DNA of 64,000 nucleotides from Bacillota bacterium (GTDB lineage: Bacteria; Bacillota; Clostridia; Lachnospirales; Lachnospiraceae): contig JAEWAK010000037.1 of the NCBI GenBank assembly GCA_023391695.1, forward strand, positions 186,001 through 250,000, in the 5' to 3' direction. The notes beneath the pieces were generated by a model. That model was not told the origin of the DNA. It made no database searches and was given only the letters and a program-made list of their open reading frames with translations. Below are positions 43,211-50,803 of the stretch, one piece after another. How positions within the stretch are numbered: the first letter of the stretch is position 1; each line of letters begins with the position of its first letter. Made by a program: the position numbers and the translations under genes.

Positions 43211-43255
43211 TCCTCTCTCCGAAAATTTTTGCTTCTATTTTGCGCTCCAATAGCA

Positions 43256-44116
43256 TCAAAACTCGTTTTCATGTGTTTTAAAAAAATCATAGTAGGTGCG
43301 TACATTCTCTAAATTTGTCCAGTGTTCTATCTTAACAGGATTCTCATCAAGGTTATAAATTTTTGCCCAACGCATGGCAAGCAAAAATGGTGAGTGTGTT
43401 GAAATAATAAATTGACAGCCAAAAAACCGTGCTGACTCCTCAAGGAAGTTCATTAATTCCATTTGACGTTTTGGAGAAAGGCTGTTTTCCGGCTCATCCA
43501 ACAAGTAAAGCCCACTTTCACCGATTTTTTCAGTAAAATAAAGAAATGCGCTTTCCCCATTGGAATATTCACGTACATTGTCTATCAATTCACTTCTGAC
43601 AAAACGTGACTGGGTTTTACGTCTGGCGTTATTTACTTTTCTTAGCTGCTCGTAATCAGCAATTGATTTCATCTGAAATTGGGAGTATTTCGCATCCAGA
43701 TATTCATCAAATATATTTTCCCGCTTTACGTCGATTCCTTCGTTCAGATTACGAATATTCAGCATATATTCAAAAACATCATCGCTGGTGATGATCCTGC
43801 TGTTTTTCGGAATGTCCTCACCCTCATCCACATTCATGCCGCACAGTTTGACATAGTCAGGAAAAAAATTAGATTTATTATAAATAGAATCACGGCAAAT
43901 GCCTGTCTTTTCTGCAATAACATTAAGTGCCGTGGATTTTCCCGAACCATTGCCTCCATATAATATGGTAACCGGTTCAAAATCAAGCCTATCAAGGTCA
44001 TGACCGGATAGTATCTTAAATGGATAAAACGAATTATAACAAGTTCTTTTGATACTCAACATAAAATCAAATTCCATGTCAGCACTGGGGAATGTAAAAC
44101 TTTTCAAATAAATCAT
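43256..44116 (-). CDS. AAA family ATPase (ABC-type, AAA_21)
   Basis: A 286-residue cytosolic ATPase; ATG 44114-44116 (MIYLKSFTFPSADMEFD) follows TTGGAGAATAGA; the 34-codon upstream extension is unsupported. Walker A VTILYGGNGSGKSTALN, a long insertion (about 80-190), signature-like YSNGESAFLYF, Walker B GLYLLDEPENSLSPKRQMEL, and switch His in QFIISTHSPFLLAM. Stand-alone AAA_21 proteins occur in accessory regions and sometimes in defence modules, but no nuclease or other partner is beside this one. Function unknown. Confidence 0.85.
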   Translation of the reverse strand: MIYLKSFTFPSADMEFDFMLSIKRTCYNSFYPFKILSGHDLDRLDFEPVTILYGGNGSGKSTALNVIAEKTGICRDSIYNKSNFFPDYVKLCGMNVDEGEDIPKNSRIITSDDVFEYMLNIRNLNEGIDVKRENIFDEYLDAKYSQFQMKSIADYEQLRKVNNARRKTQSRFVRSELIDNVREYSNGESAFLYFTEKIGESGLYLLDEPENSLSPKRQMELMNFLEESARFFGCQFIISTHSPFLLAMRWAKIYNLDENPVKIEHWTNLENVRTYYDFFKTHENEF

Positions 44117-44177
44117 TCTATTCTCCAATCTTATTTTAGTACTCAATAGGCAAACAATTTTAAGCTTGTTTTGCCCT

Positions 44178-44246
44178 TTAGCGTTGCACAACACAAAACA
44201 GATTACCATCGGGATCATGAAGCACTATATAATCGCTGTGCACTAA
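44178..44246 (-). pseudogene. C-terminal remnant of a VOC/glyoxalase-family protein
   Basis: Twenty-two codons ending in a stop read SDYIVLHDPDGNLFCVVQR, the typical last beta strand of vicinal oxygen chelate proteins (DPDGNxFCVV with the metal-ligand region lost). It begins immediately after the stop codon of the DsbA-like gene, so the rest of the gene has been deleted. Confidence 0.6.
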
Positions 44247-44253
44247 GTTCACC

Positions 44254-44757
44254 CTAATGAGCACTATCCAGAAAACGTCGGAGCTGTTCTTTGGAAACGC
44301 CGATATCTTCAACAGCGTCAATCCTTCGACCCTCCATTCGGTAAGCTGGCACGACCCATACGCCAGAATGCTCAAAGGCAAATTCGTTTGCCTCCGTCAA
44401 CGCCCTACTGTAGATCCCTTGACGCAGTACCAGCCGTAAAGTATCGGCATTCACTAAATCACTCACGAAATCAGAAAGTGCGTCAATGTTTTCGATATCG
44501 ACATGCTCTTTCAAAGCTGCCCGGTACATACGGTCATGGTATGCCCAAAGGTCAACGCCGTTTTCCATGGCAAAGAAATAACCCTGCATGCAAAGGTCGC
44601 TATGGGGTCCGTACCGGTCAGGCCTGGGATGGGATTCACATGGGTGCCAGACTATGTCGACCTCCGGATAATCGGGTATGAGTTGGGTCAAATGCTTGTG
44701 CGCTTGAAAACAATAAGGGCAGGCATAGTCAAAAAAGACTTCTAATTTATATTTCAT
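44254..44757 (-). CDS. DsbA-family thioredoxin-fold oxidoreductase
   Basis: A 167-residue protein starting at ATG 44755-44757 (MKYKLEVFFDYACPYC) with GGAGG 5 nt upstream (an earlier ATG precedes that site). Redox motif CPYC at 13-16, helical insertion (about 60-125), then VWVVPAYRMEGRRIDAVEDIG with the cis-Pro. It resembles FrnE/2-hydroxychromene isomerase-like DsbA proteins. No signal peptide, so cytosolic. It is shorter than FrnE (about 210), and its C-terminus abuts a VOC remnant, so a slight 3' truncation is possible. Confidence 0.8.
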   Translation of the reverse strand: MKYKLEVFFDYACPYCFQAHKHLTQLIPDYPEVDIVWHPCESHPRPDRYGPHSDLCMQGYFFAMENGVDLWAYHDRMYRAALKEHVDIENIDALSDFVSDLVNADTLRLVLRQGIYSRALTEANEFAFEHSGVWVVPAYRMEGRRIDAVEDIGVSKEQLRRFLDSAH

Positions 44758-44886
44758 TTTTGCCTCCATATTAATTTTTGTATTTCATATTATTAATAGA
44801 TTTGCTTAATTGATATTAACAAGGTATAAGGCGAAGGTCATGGACTTGTCCCCGGTTTTAACTGATAGGAGTCACATTAACTTCCA

Positions 44887-44969
44887 GGATTGCTTAATTC
44901 AGGATTGCTTAATTCATAATTGCTTAATTCAAATTTGCTAATTCAAATTTGCTTAATTAAAGAATGCTT
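44887..44969. repeat. Tandem ~15-bp repeat
   Basis: Five and a half copies of GGATTGCTTAATTCA-like units (GGATTGCTTAATTCA twice, TAATTGCTTAATTCA, AATTTGCTAATTCA, AATTTGCTTAATTAA). It touches the 3' end of the P-loop kinase gene. No spacer/repeat alternation, so not a CRISPR. Confidence 0.75.
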
Positions 44970-45516
44970 ATAATGCAGGATTGGCATATTTAGCTTTTTC
45001 ATCTCTCCATTGATTTAACAAACGATTCATTTTTCTTCTGCTCTCAATAACGAAAAACGGTTTGCCGGGATATTTTTTATGTAGATTCATAATAATAAGT
45101 TTTCTCGTTTTAGAAAAATTCCATATCCCTTTAAAAAATCTTAAAAATTCCATATCCCATCTTTCTTTAAGATACCCGGGCATATCCGACCGCTTTTTGC
45201 CGCATCTTTTAAATACACCGGTCAAACACATAAAACGGTTTATATCAAGAAATATAATTAAATCCGCCGATTTAAACCGCAGCTCCATTGTACCAGTATG
45301 GTTGCCGTCAATAATCCATTTTTCCTTTGATGTAAGTTCCGTTTGTCTCTTTATCCATTCTTCTGCCGGCGGTTTCTCCCAGTTAGGGCGCCAAAACTCC
45401 ATATCAAGATGAACGAGAGGCAATCCCGTTATGGCAGTCAATTCTTTCGATAAATAGCTTTTTCCGCTGCCATTATTACCAACAATAATAATGCGATTAT
45501 ATCCAAATAGATTCAA
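44968..45516 (-). CDS. P-loop kinase-like protein (AAA_17/adenylate-kinase type)
   Basis: About 182 residues. Start at TTG 45514-45516 chosen for GGGAG 8 nt upstream; alternatives lie 3-5 codons earlier. Walker A IIIVGNNGSGKSYLSKEL, then LPLVHLDMEFWRPNWEKPP, KWIIDGNHTGTMELRFKSADLIIFLDINRF. This matches the group annotated as DNA topology modulation protein FlaR or adenylate kinase-like. The Arg-rich lid is present (RCGKKRSDMPGYLKERWDMEFLRF). Substrate unknown. Confidence 0.78.
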   Translation of the reverse strand: MNLFGYNRIIIVGNNGSGKSYLSKELTAITGLPLVHLDMEFWRPNWEKPPAEEWIKRQTELTSKEKWIIDGNHTGTMELRFKSADLIIFLDINRFMCLTGVFKRCGKKRSDMPGYLKERWDMEFLRFFKGIWNFSKTRKLIIMNLHKKYPGKPFFVIESRRKMNRLLNQWRDEKAKYANPAL

Positions 45517-45591
45517 TTCTATCACTCCCAAATTATAAATAACTCGTATCTCTCATTGTTTTCATAAACTTCTATATCCGATTTGAATCTT

Positions 45592-46368
45592 TCATGAACC
45601 GGTTGATTTATAACTGCTCAAGCCAAACCGGAAAAATACGTAACAAGGAATCAAAAACAGTAAGGCTATCACCGGCAAAAACATATAAAACATATTCCGT
45701 TCTCTGTCCAACAAATACAGCAAAGGATAATACTGAATCAAAGCCAGCGGAATCACGAAGGTAAGAAACTTTAGAACACCGTAACCATATACTGAAAACG
45801 GGTATCGGCCAAACTGACGTGCACCATAGGTAAAAATATTTAAAAAATCCAAGCTCTCAATTGTAAAGAAAGTACATGCTGCGTTAATGAGGAATAATCC
45901 AAAGAACAAAGCACTTCCGCAAAGTATCATCAGGCAGAGTGTCAGAATTTTATCCCAAGTCCATAGAATTCCGCTCATGGGAACCGCATAGCATAGAACG
46001 AGCACAGCCTGTACCAATAAACCCAGCCTTGAAAAATCCATATTGGGCATCAGGACTTGTAATATGACATTTCGCGGCCTGACAAGAGCCCGGTCAAACT
46101 CACCATTACCAAGCATACGCGGAAAGACAGCCAATCCGCCTCCAATCATCTCTCCTATTGAAAAAGCCATCATCACAACCGCAAAGCACAGGAACACCTG
46201 TTGGTTTGTGAAGTCATCTATAGCGTTAATCCGTGAAAATATAAAATATAAACCGAAGAATGCCGTAAATGCTGTGATAAACTGGCCAAACGTGGTTAAA
46301 AAGAAAGAAACCTTATACTGCATCTGGCTTTTCAGATTCATAGCTATAAAATTTAAATACAGCTTCAT
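45592..46368 (-). CDS. ABC-2 family permease (COG3694-like)
   Basis: A 258-residue membrane protein with about six TM helices. Typical features of the COG3694/PF06182 permease: N-terminal NLKSQMQYKVSFFLTTFGQFI, GEMIGGGLAVFPRMLGNGEFDRALVRPRN, C-terminal IPCYVFFRFGLSSYKSTGS. It pairs with the next permease 50 bp upstream in the operon. Normally an ATPase (COG4586 type) is co-encoded, and it is missing here. ATG lies behind TGGGAGTTTAATATG. Confidence 0.85.
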   Translation of the reverse strand: MKLYLNFIAMNLKSQMQYKVSFFLTTFGQFITAFTAFFGLYFIFSRINAIDDFTNQQVFLCFAVVMMAFSIGEMIGGGLAVFPRMLGNGEFDRALVRPRNVILQVLMPNMDFSRLGLLVQAVLVLCYAVPMSGILWTWDKILTLCLMILCGSALFFGLFLINAACTFFTIESLDFLNIFTYGARQFGRYPFSVYGYGVLKFLTFVIPLALIQYYPLLYLLDRERNMFYMFLPVIALLFLIPCYVFFRFGLSSYKSTGS

Positions 46369-46418
46369 ATTAAACTCCCATCTGTGCGTTTAGGCGCACA
46401 TACAAATCAGGATGTAAC

Positions 46419-47222
46419 TTATCCCCCCTGTACAACTACTCTTTTTAGGGCCCGGTTCATAGAAAGCTGTCCAATGAGAAACAGCGCCGCGAGCCAAAAT
46501 ATTTGAAAGAAGATACCCTTTAGGGCATCCACACCTGCAATATTCCCGCTGTATATAAGAAGCGGCATATTCTGCATCGCCGCAAACGGAAGCATTTGTA
46601 CAACGGAGAGAACCGGTGCCGGGAAAAACGGTAAAGGTATCACACCTCCGGATAAAAACATGGTCAACGCTGTTACAATAATTCTTATTCCCCTGTAAGA
46701 CAGGGTATAAAACAGAGAAATATACATAAGCATTGCAAAAGCCACTACTACGCACAATGCAAGTACCACTGACACTAAAAACAGGAACAACTGTCCTATA
46801 TCAGGCGGCAGGGACATTCTGTACGGCTTCGGTATGATAAGTGCTATAAGCAGCGCCGGCAGGCAGTTTAACATTGTAAATGCCACCCGGTTACCTGCCG
46901 ACTGGCAAAACCAACGGCCGTATAAATTCATTGGACGGACGAGCTCATAGGCAATGGAACCGCTTCCAATGGCCGTGTAGATTTCCCCGTCTGCAAACAC
47001 TACCGAGAACAGCACGATTAAAATCTGCTGCATCCATATGTAGGAAACCGTCTGGGACAAATCCATCGGAAAAGCGGCACTTCCGGTACGGTAAAGCATG
47101 GTGTACGCCAATATTTCCATGAATCCCCACGCAAACCTTGTAATGATTGCTCCAAAGGCTGCGGCACGGTATTGCAGGCTATTGATAAAACGTATGCGGA
47201 ATGCTGATAAATACATTTTCAT
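46419..47222 (-). CDS. ABC-2 family permease (COG4587-like)
   Basis: A 267-residue membrane protein with about six TM helices; ATG 47220-47222 (MKMYLSAFRIRFINSLQYR) follows GGAAGGAGT. Contains YIWMQQILIVLFSVVFADGEIYTAIGSGSIAYELVRPMNLY, the family's conserved cytosolic loop. Partner of the downstream COG3694-like permease. The expected upstream ATPase gene is absent; a broken isomerase gene sits in its place, so the transporter is probably orphaned or served by an ATPase elsewhere. Confidence 0.83.
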   Translation of the reverse strand: MKMYLSAFRIRFINSLQYRAAAFGAIITRFAWGFMEILAYTMLYRTGSAAFPMDLSQTVSYIWMQQILIVLFSVVFADGEIYTAIGSGSIAYELVRPMNLYGRWFCQSAGNRVAFTMLNCLPALLIALIIPKPYRMSLPPDIGQLFLFLVSVVLALCVVVAFAMLMYISLFYTLSYRGIRIIVTALTMFLSGGVIPLPFFPAPVLSVVQMLPFAAMQNMPLLIYSGNIAGVDALKGIFFQIFWLAALFLIGQLSMNRALKRVVVQGG

Positions 47223-47272
47223 ATGTGGTACTCCTTCCCATAGGCATATCTCCTTACATCGTATTTCTGCTT

Positions 47273-47689
47273 TCATGGATTATAGAGCTTTAATACTTCC
47301 AGCCTTTTTGCTTGTTCAAACGCTTCTTATAAAAATTCCTTTGCCGATAAATCCGTATAATCCCAATTCATGGCCTCAATTGCAGTCGCACCGGAATAAC
47401 CCGTTTCCGCGATTTTTTTCATGGCTGTGGACCAGTCAATCGTGCCGTCAAAGGGTAACCGGTGTTGGTCATATTTTCCGCCATCATCATGTAAATGTAA
47501 GGCCATCAACCGGGAGCCGTACATGGATAATAAATCTTTGTCCGGATAGTAACGGTTGTGATGTCCGCAGTCATAACAGAATCCGATACGAAAGGAATCT
47601 ACTTGCTCCAGCACATATGCCAAATTGGCAAGGTTCCGTAAATTCTCCAGTGCAACATTAACGCCAAGCTGCAAAAAATGTATTTTCAT
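47273..47689 (-). pseudogene. Truncated and interrupted sugar phosphate isomerase/epimerase (TIM barrel)
   Basis: The frame encodes the C-terminal half of an AP-endonuclease-2/xylose-isomerase-like protein: GVNVALENLRNLANLAYVL, FRIGFCYDCGHHNRYYPDKD, LMALHLHDDGGKYDQHRLPFDGTIDW, GYSGATAIEAMNWDYTDLSAKEFL. A TAA at 47327 stops it. Reading through in frame gives EAFEQAKRLEVLKLYNP to a TGA at 47273, a normal family end. The N-terminal half of the barrel is absent. A non-functional remnant by a 5' deletion plus a nonsense mutation. Confidence 0.75.
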
Positions 47690-48158
47690 TTTTTAAGTAT
47701 CCTCTTTAAATAGGTGATATCTAATAAATTCACTGTCTCAAAATTCCCTTTATAAAACACACACCAGTTATTGAAAACACAAGGCAATTCCTTTGCTTTT
47801 TGCAACGTATCCACTTGAATTAAAGATACAGGAACGTCATTCATTTCACAATACTGTTTTATCATCTCAATATTTTGATAGACATAGGGGCATTGCATAT
47901 CATAATAAATTGTTAGTTTTTTGCTTTCAATTTCTTGATTCTTAACATTTTGTGCGAACTTTGGCATTGTTCCGTCAAAAGAAAGTGCAAGCAATTCATA
48001 ACCATTATTGGTATTATCAACAACCTCAAAGCCGAACTTCTTCGCAAATGATTGGTCTGAAAGCCAAGATTTTTGTTTCTTTGCTCCAAGCGTATAATAC
48101 AGCATAAATGCTCATTAACAAGGTTTTCTGTTGTTAAGTTTACAAAATCAGTACACAT
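47686..48158 (-). pseudogene. YoaP-type GNAT acetyltransferase with internal deletion and frameshift
   Basis: Two frames make one gene. The first starts at ATG 48156-48158 and reads FVNLTTENLVNEHLCC, the N-terminus of YoaP-like acetyltransferases. At about 48095-48105 the reading passes to the second frame, KSWLSDQSFAKKFGFEVVDN to the stop at 47686, the family's post-GNAT region and YoaP domain (YYDMQCPYVYQNIEMIKQYC, FNNWCVFYKGNFETVNLLD). The GNAT core between (over 100 residues in full-length relatives) is gone. The 3' part could still be translated as a 139-residue thioredoxin-like fragment. Confidence 0.7.
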
Positions 48159-48466
48159 ATTTTAATTTTCCTCTCTTACAAATTCAAAATTGTCTTTTCT
48201 TTTTAACTTCCCACTATTGCTATAACCAATAGTTCAATTACTTATGCCATGTACTCTATAACATTAAACATTTACAGATGACTTCTAAATATTTCCTTAA
48301 CGCTATTATAATACTTTTTCATCCCAAAATCTATATTTCCACAATCTATATTTCCAATATTTATTATCTAGCTTATAGCAAAAATAACCGTTACATAACC
48401 TATGAAGTCATGTAACGGCTATTTTCATTTCTTATTTTAAGCAAAGTCTGTACAAACTCCCCCGCC
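48159..48466. other. Gene-free spacer
   Basis: About 300 A/T-rich bases between the YoaP remnant and marR. The MarR operon terminator (48380-48424) is the only feature seen. Confidence 0.5.
48380..48424 (-). terminator. Terminator of the ABC exporter-marR operon
   Basis: Nine-bp stem CCGTTACAT/ATGTAACGG with 13-nt loop, then GGTTATTTTTGC on the minus strand. Confidence 0.75.
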
Positions 48467-48913
48467 CTAAACCTGATTCTCCTGCGGAACCTTCTCTTCA
48501 AGATTCTCACATATTTTAGCTAGTATCCCCTTAAAGAATTCCATATCCTCCTCCGAGATATCCTTCCTTAAAATGCTCTCAAAATCATTAAACATCTCCC
48601 TGATATTTAAAGCTTTTTCCCTGCCTTTTTCCGTCAGGCAAATAATTACCGACCGTCTGCTCTCCGGGTTCATTTCCCTCTTTAACAGTTCCAGCTTTTC
48701 CAGATTATCAATATTTCGTGACATAGTGGTGGTATCCATATGACAGCGGCTGGATAGCTCTTTCTGGTTTAAACGGTCTTCTTTTAAAAGAGTATATAAG
48801 ATTCCGGCCTGTCCCTGTCCGGGCGTCAGCCCATTGGCCGACAGTATTGGTGAAAGCAGCTGTTTTCTTGCCCTTTCCGCACGGATAAAAAGTTCCCGTA
48901 TATTACTTTTCAT
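48467..48913 (-). CDS. MarR family transcriptional regulator
   Basis: A 148-residue winged-helix repressor: QGQAGILYTLLKEDRLNQKELSSRCHMDTTTMSRNIDNLEKLELLKREMNPESRRS carries recognition helix and wing, and the C-terminal dimerisation helices follow. Last gene of a three-gene unit behind the two ABC exporter subunits (30-bp gap), so it is co-transcribed with its likely targets. The 52-bp palindrome at 52595-52646 is the probable operator, giving autoregulation with relief by the exported compound. Confidence 0.92.
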   Translation of the reverse strand: MKSNIRELFIRAERARKQLLSPILSANGLTPGQGQAGILYTLLKEDRLNQKELSSRCHMDTTTMSRNIDNLEKLELLKREMNPESRRSVIICLTEKGREKALNIREMFNDFESILRKDISEEDMEFFKGILAKICENLEEKVPQENQV

Positions 48914-48943
48914 TACTATTTACTCCTTTTCTTACTAAACCAT

Positions 48944-50803
48944 TTAATCCAGTTCAAATTGTCCTGTGTAAAGTTTATAGTAAAGACCCTTCTGTGTCAA
49001 CAGTTCTTCGTGATCGCCCCGCTCAATTACTTTTCCCTTTTCCAAAACCAGAATTGCCTTGGAGTTACGAACGGTGGAAAGCCGGTGAGCGATTACAAAT
49101 ACCGTACGGTTTTCCATTAAAGTATCCATACCCTTTTCGATTAATTTCTCAGTCCGGGTATCAATAGAACTTGTAGCTTCATCCATTACGAGTACGGGAG
49201 GCTGGGAAATGGCTGCTCTTGCTATGGCTAAAAGCTGTCTCTGCCCCTGGGATAAATTAGCCCCGTCACTTTCTAAAAGCGTATCATAGCCATTTGGCAG
49301 CCTTTTAATAAAGGAGTGGGCATTGGCTAATTTGGCAGCCTTCACAATATCTTCTACACTTGCCTGAAGCCTTCCGTAACGGATATTATCGGCTATGGTT
49401 CCGGTAAACAAATGGGTGTCCTGGATGATAAGGGAAATGGAGCGCCTTAAGTCCGCTTTTTTAATATCTTTGATATCAATTCCATCATAGGTAATCTGTC
49501 CCTCCGTTATTTCATAAAAACGGTTAATCAGATTGATAATCGTTGTTTTTCCCGCGCCGGTAGAACCTACGAAGGCAATCTTCTGACCGGGTTTTGCATA
49601 CAGGTTGATACCGTTTAAGATAGTATGTTCTTTTGTGTATCCGAATATAACATCATGAAAACGCACATCTCCTCTTAAGGCCACATAGTTAAAACCGTCC
49701 CTGCCCTTTGGAATTTTCCAGGCAAAATCCCCTGTATAGGTGTCGCTTTCAGAAAGGGTACCGTCAGCATCTATCCTGATTTTACTTAAAGTGATTTCAC
49801 CTTCATCAATTTCATGTTCCTCCTCCATCATGGCAAATATCTTCTCCGCACTGGCCAGCGCTACCATTAAGAAATTGATCTGTATGGTAAACTGATTCAT
49901 GGGCATTGCGCTTTGTCTGACATAAACCAGATAAGAGGCCAGAGTGCCGATATCCGTCAGGCCTGCCAGGGCAAATAGCCCTCCGACACAGGCAGAAAGT
50001 GCATAATTAATATAGGATAAGGCTACAATGGTGGGAATGGTCATTGCCGTATAGGTAAAAGCTTTGGTAGAAGCGATTTTTAAGTTTTCATTCAGCTCAC
50101 AGAACTTTTTAAAGTCCTGTGCTTCATGGTTAAAGATTTTCTCCACCTTCTGCCCTGCAACCATCTCCTCAACATAGCCATTAATTGCTCCCAGATTCTT
50201 CTGCTGGGCCGAAAAGTACTTTTTACTCAATTTTCCGTTATGCCGGATGTACAAAAGCATAAGAGCCAGGAATGCAATTACGATAATGGATAACTGCCAG
50301 TTTAAAACCAGCAGCATAACGATTGTTCCGACGGCAGTTATAAAGCTTTGGATCAACAGGGTAAAACTATTATTCAGGGCTTCCGATATTGTGTCCACAT
50401 CATTTGTAAAATGACTCATCAGCTCACCGTGGGTATGGGTATCAAAATAGTTTAGCGGAAGCTGTTCCGTATGTTCAAACAAATCGCTTCTGATCTCCGA
50501 TACTACCTTTTGTGAAGTACGGACCATAATTTTATTATAGAAAAAGCATGCTAAAACCCCTGCTGCGTAAATAATCCCCATAATAATAATCATTTTTATC
50601 AGTCCCTGCATATCTCCCGGAATTATGTAATCATTTACTACTGCTTTTAAAAGATAGGTGCCTATAATACCGGATGCAGCACTTATACTTACAAATACCG
50701 TAATAAGAAATAAGGAGATTTTATGATGTCCTAAATAACGAAGTAATTGCAGTAAGGCCTTTTTCGCATTTTTCGGCTTTGCATGGGATGTAGTTTTTGC
50801 CAT
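48944..50803 (-). CDS. ABC exporter half-transporter, catalytically competent subunit
   Basis: A 619-residue protein: six-TM ABC exporter domain (about 30-325) and nucleotide-binding domain (about 375-615). Walker A VGSTGAGKTTI, Q-loop IIQDTHLF, signature LSQGQRQLLAIARA, Walker B VLVMDEATSSIDT with the catalytic Glu, switch His in IAHRLSTV. Its ATG overlaps the stop of the upstream partner (TAATG). Together they form a heterodimeric multidrug/peptide exporter of the BmrCD/TM287-288 type. A 45-residue insertion (EGEITLSKIRIDADGTLSES) lies between the two domains. Confidence 0.93.
   Translation of the reverse strand: MAKTTSHAKPKNAKKALLQLLRYLGHHKISLFLITVFVSISAASGIIGTYLLKAVVNDYIIPGDMQGLIKMIIIMGIIYAAGVLACFFYNKIMVRTSQKVVSEIRSDLFEHTEQLPLNYFDTHTHGELMSHFTNDVDTISEALNNSFTLLIQSFITAVGTIVMLLVLNWQLSIIVIAFLALMLLYIRHNGKLSKKYFSAQQKNLGAINGYVEEMVAGQKVEKIFNHEAQDFKKFCELNENLKIASTKAFTYTAMTIPTIVALSYINYALSACVGGLFALAGLTDIGTLASYLVYVRQSAMPMNQFTIQINFLMVALASAEKIFAMMEEEHEIDEGEITLSKIRIDADGTLSESDTYTGDFAWKIPKGRDGFNYVALRGDVRFHDVIFGYTKEHTILNGINLYAKPGQKIAFVGSTGAGKTTIINLINRFYEITEGQITYDGIDIKDIKKADLRRSISLIIQDTHLFTGTIADNIRYGRLQASVEDIVKAAKLANAHSFIKRLPNGYDTLLESDGANLSQGQRQLLAIARAAISQPPVLVMDEATSSIDTRTEKLIEKGMDTLMENRTVFVIAHRLSTVRNSKAILVLEKGKVIERGDHEELLTQKGLYYKLYTGQFELD

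Noticed and set aside
43256..44116. Anti-phage defence system around the AAA ATPase
   Set aside because: No nuclease, TOPRIM or other partner gene is adjacent; the flanks are remnants and unrelated small genes.
44887..44969. CRISPR array
   Set aside because: Units are contiguous and degenerate without unique spacers, and no cas gene is in the window.
47327..47689. Complete small 120-residue isomerase
   Set aside because: It lacks the N-terminal half of the TIM barrel, and the normal C-terminal residues continue in frame after the stop, so a remnant is more likely.
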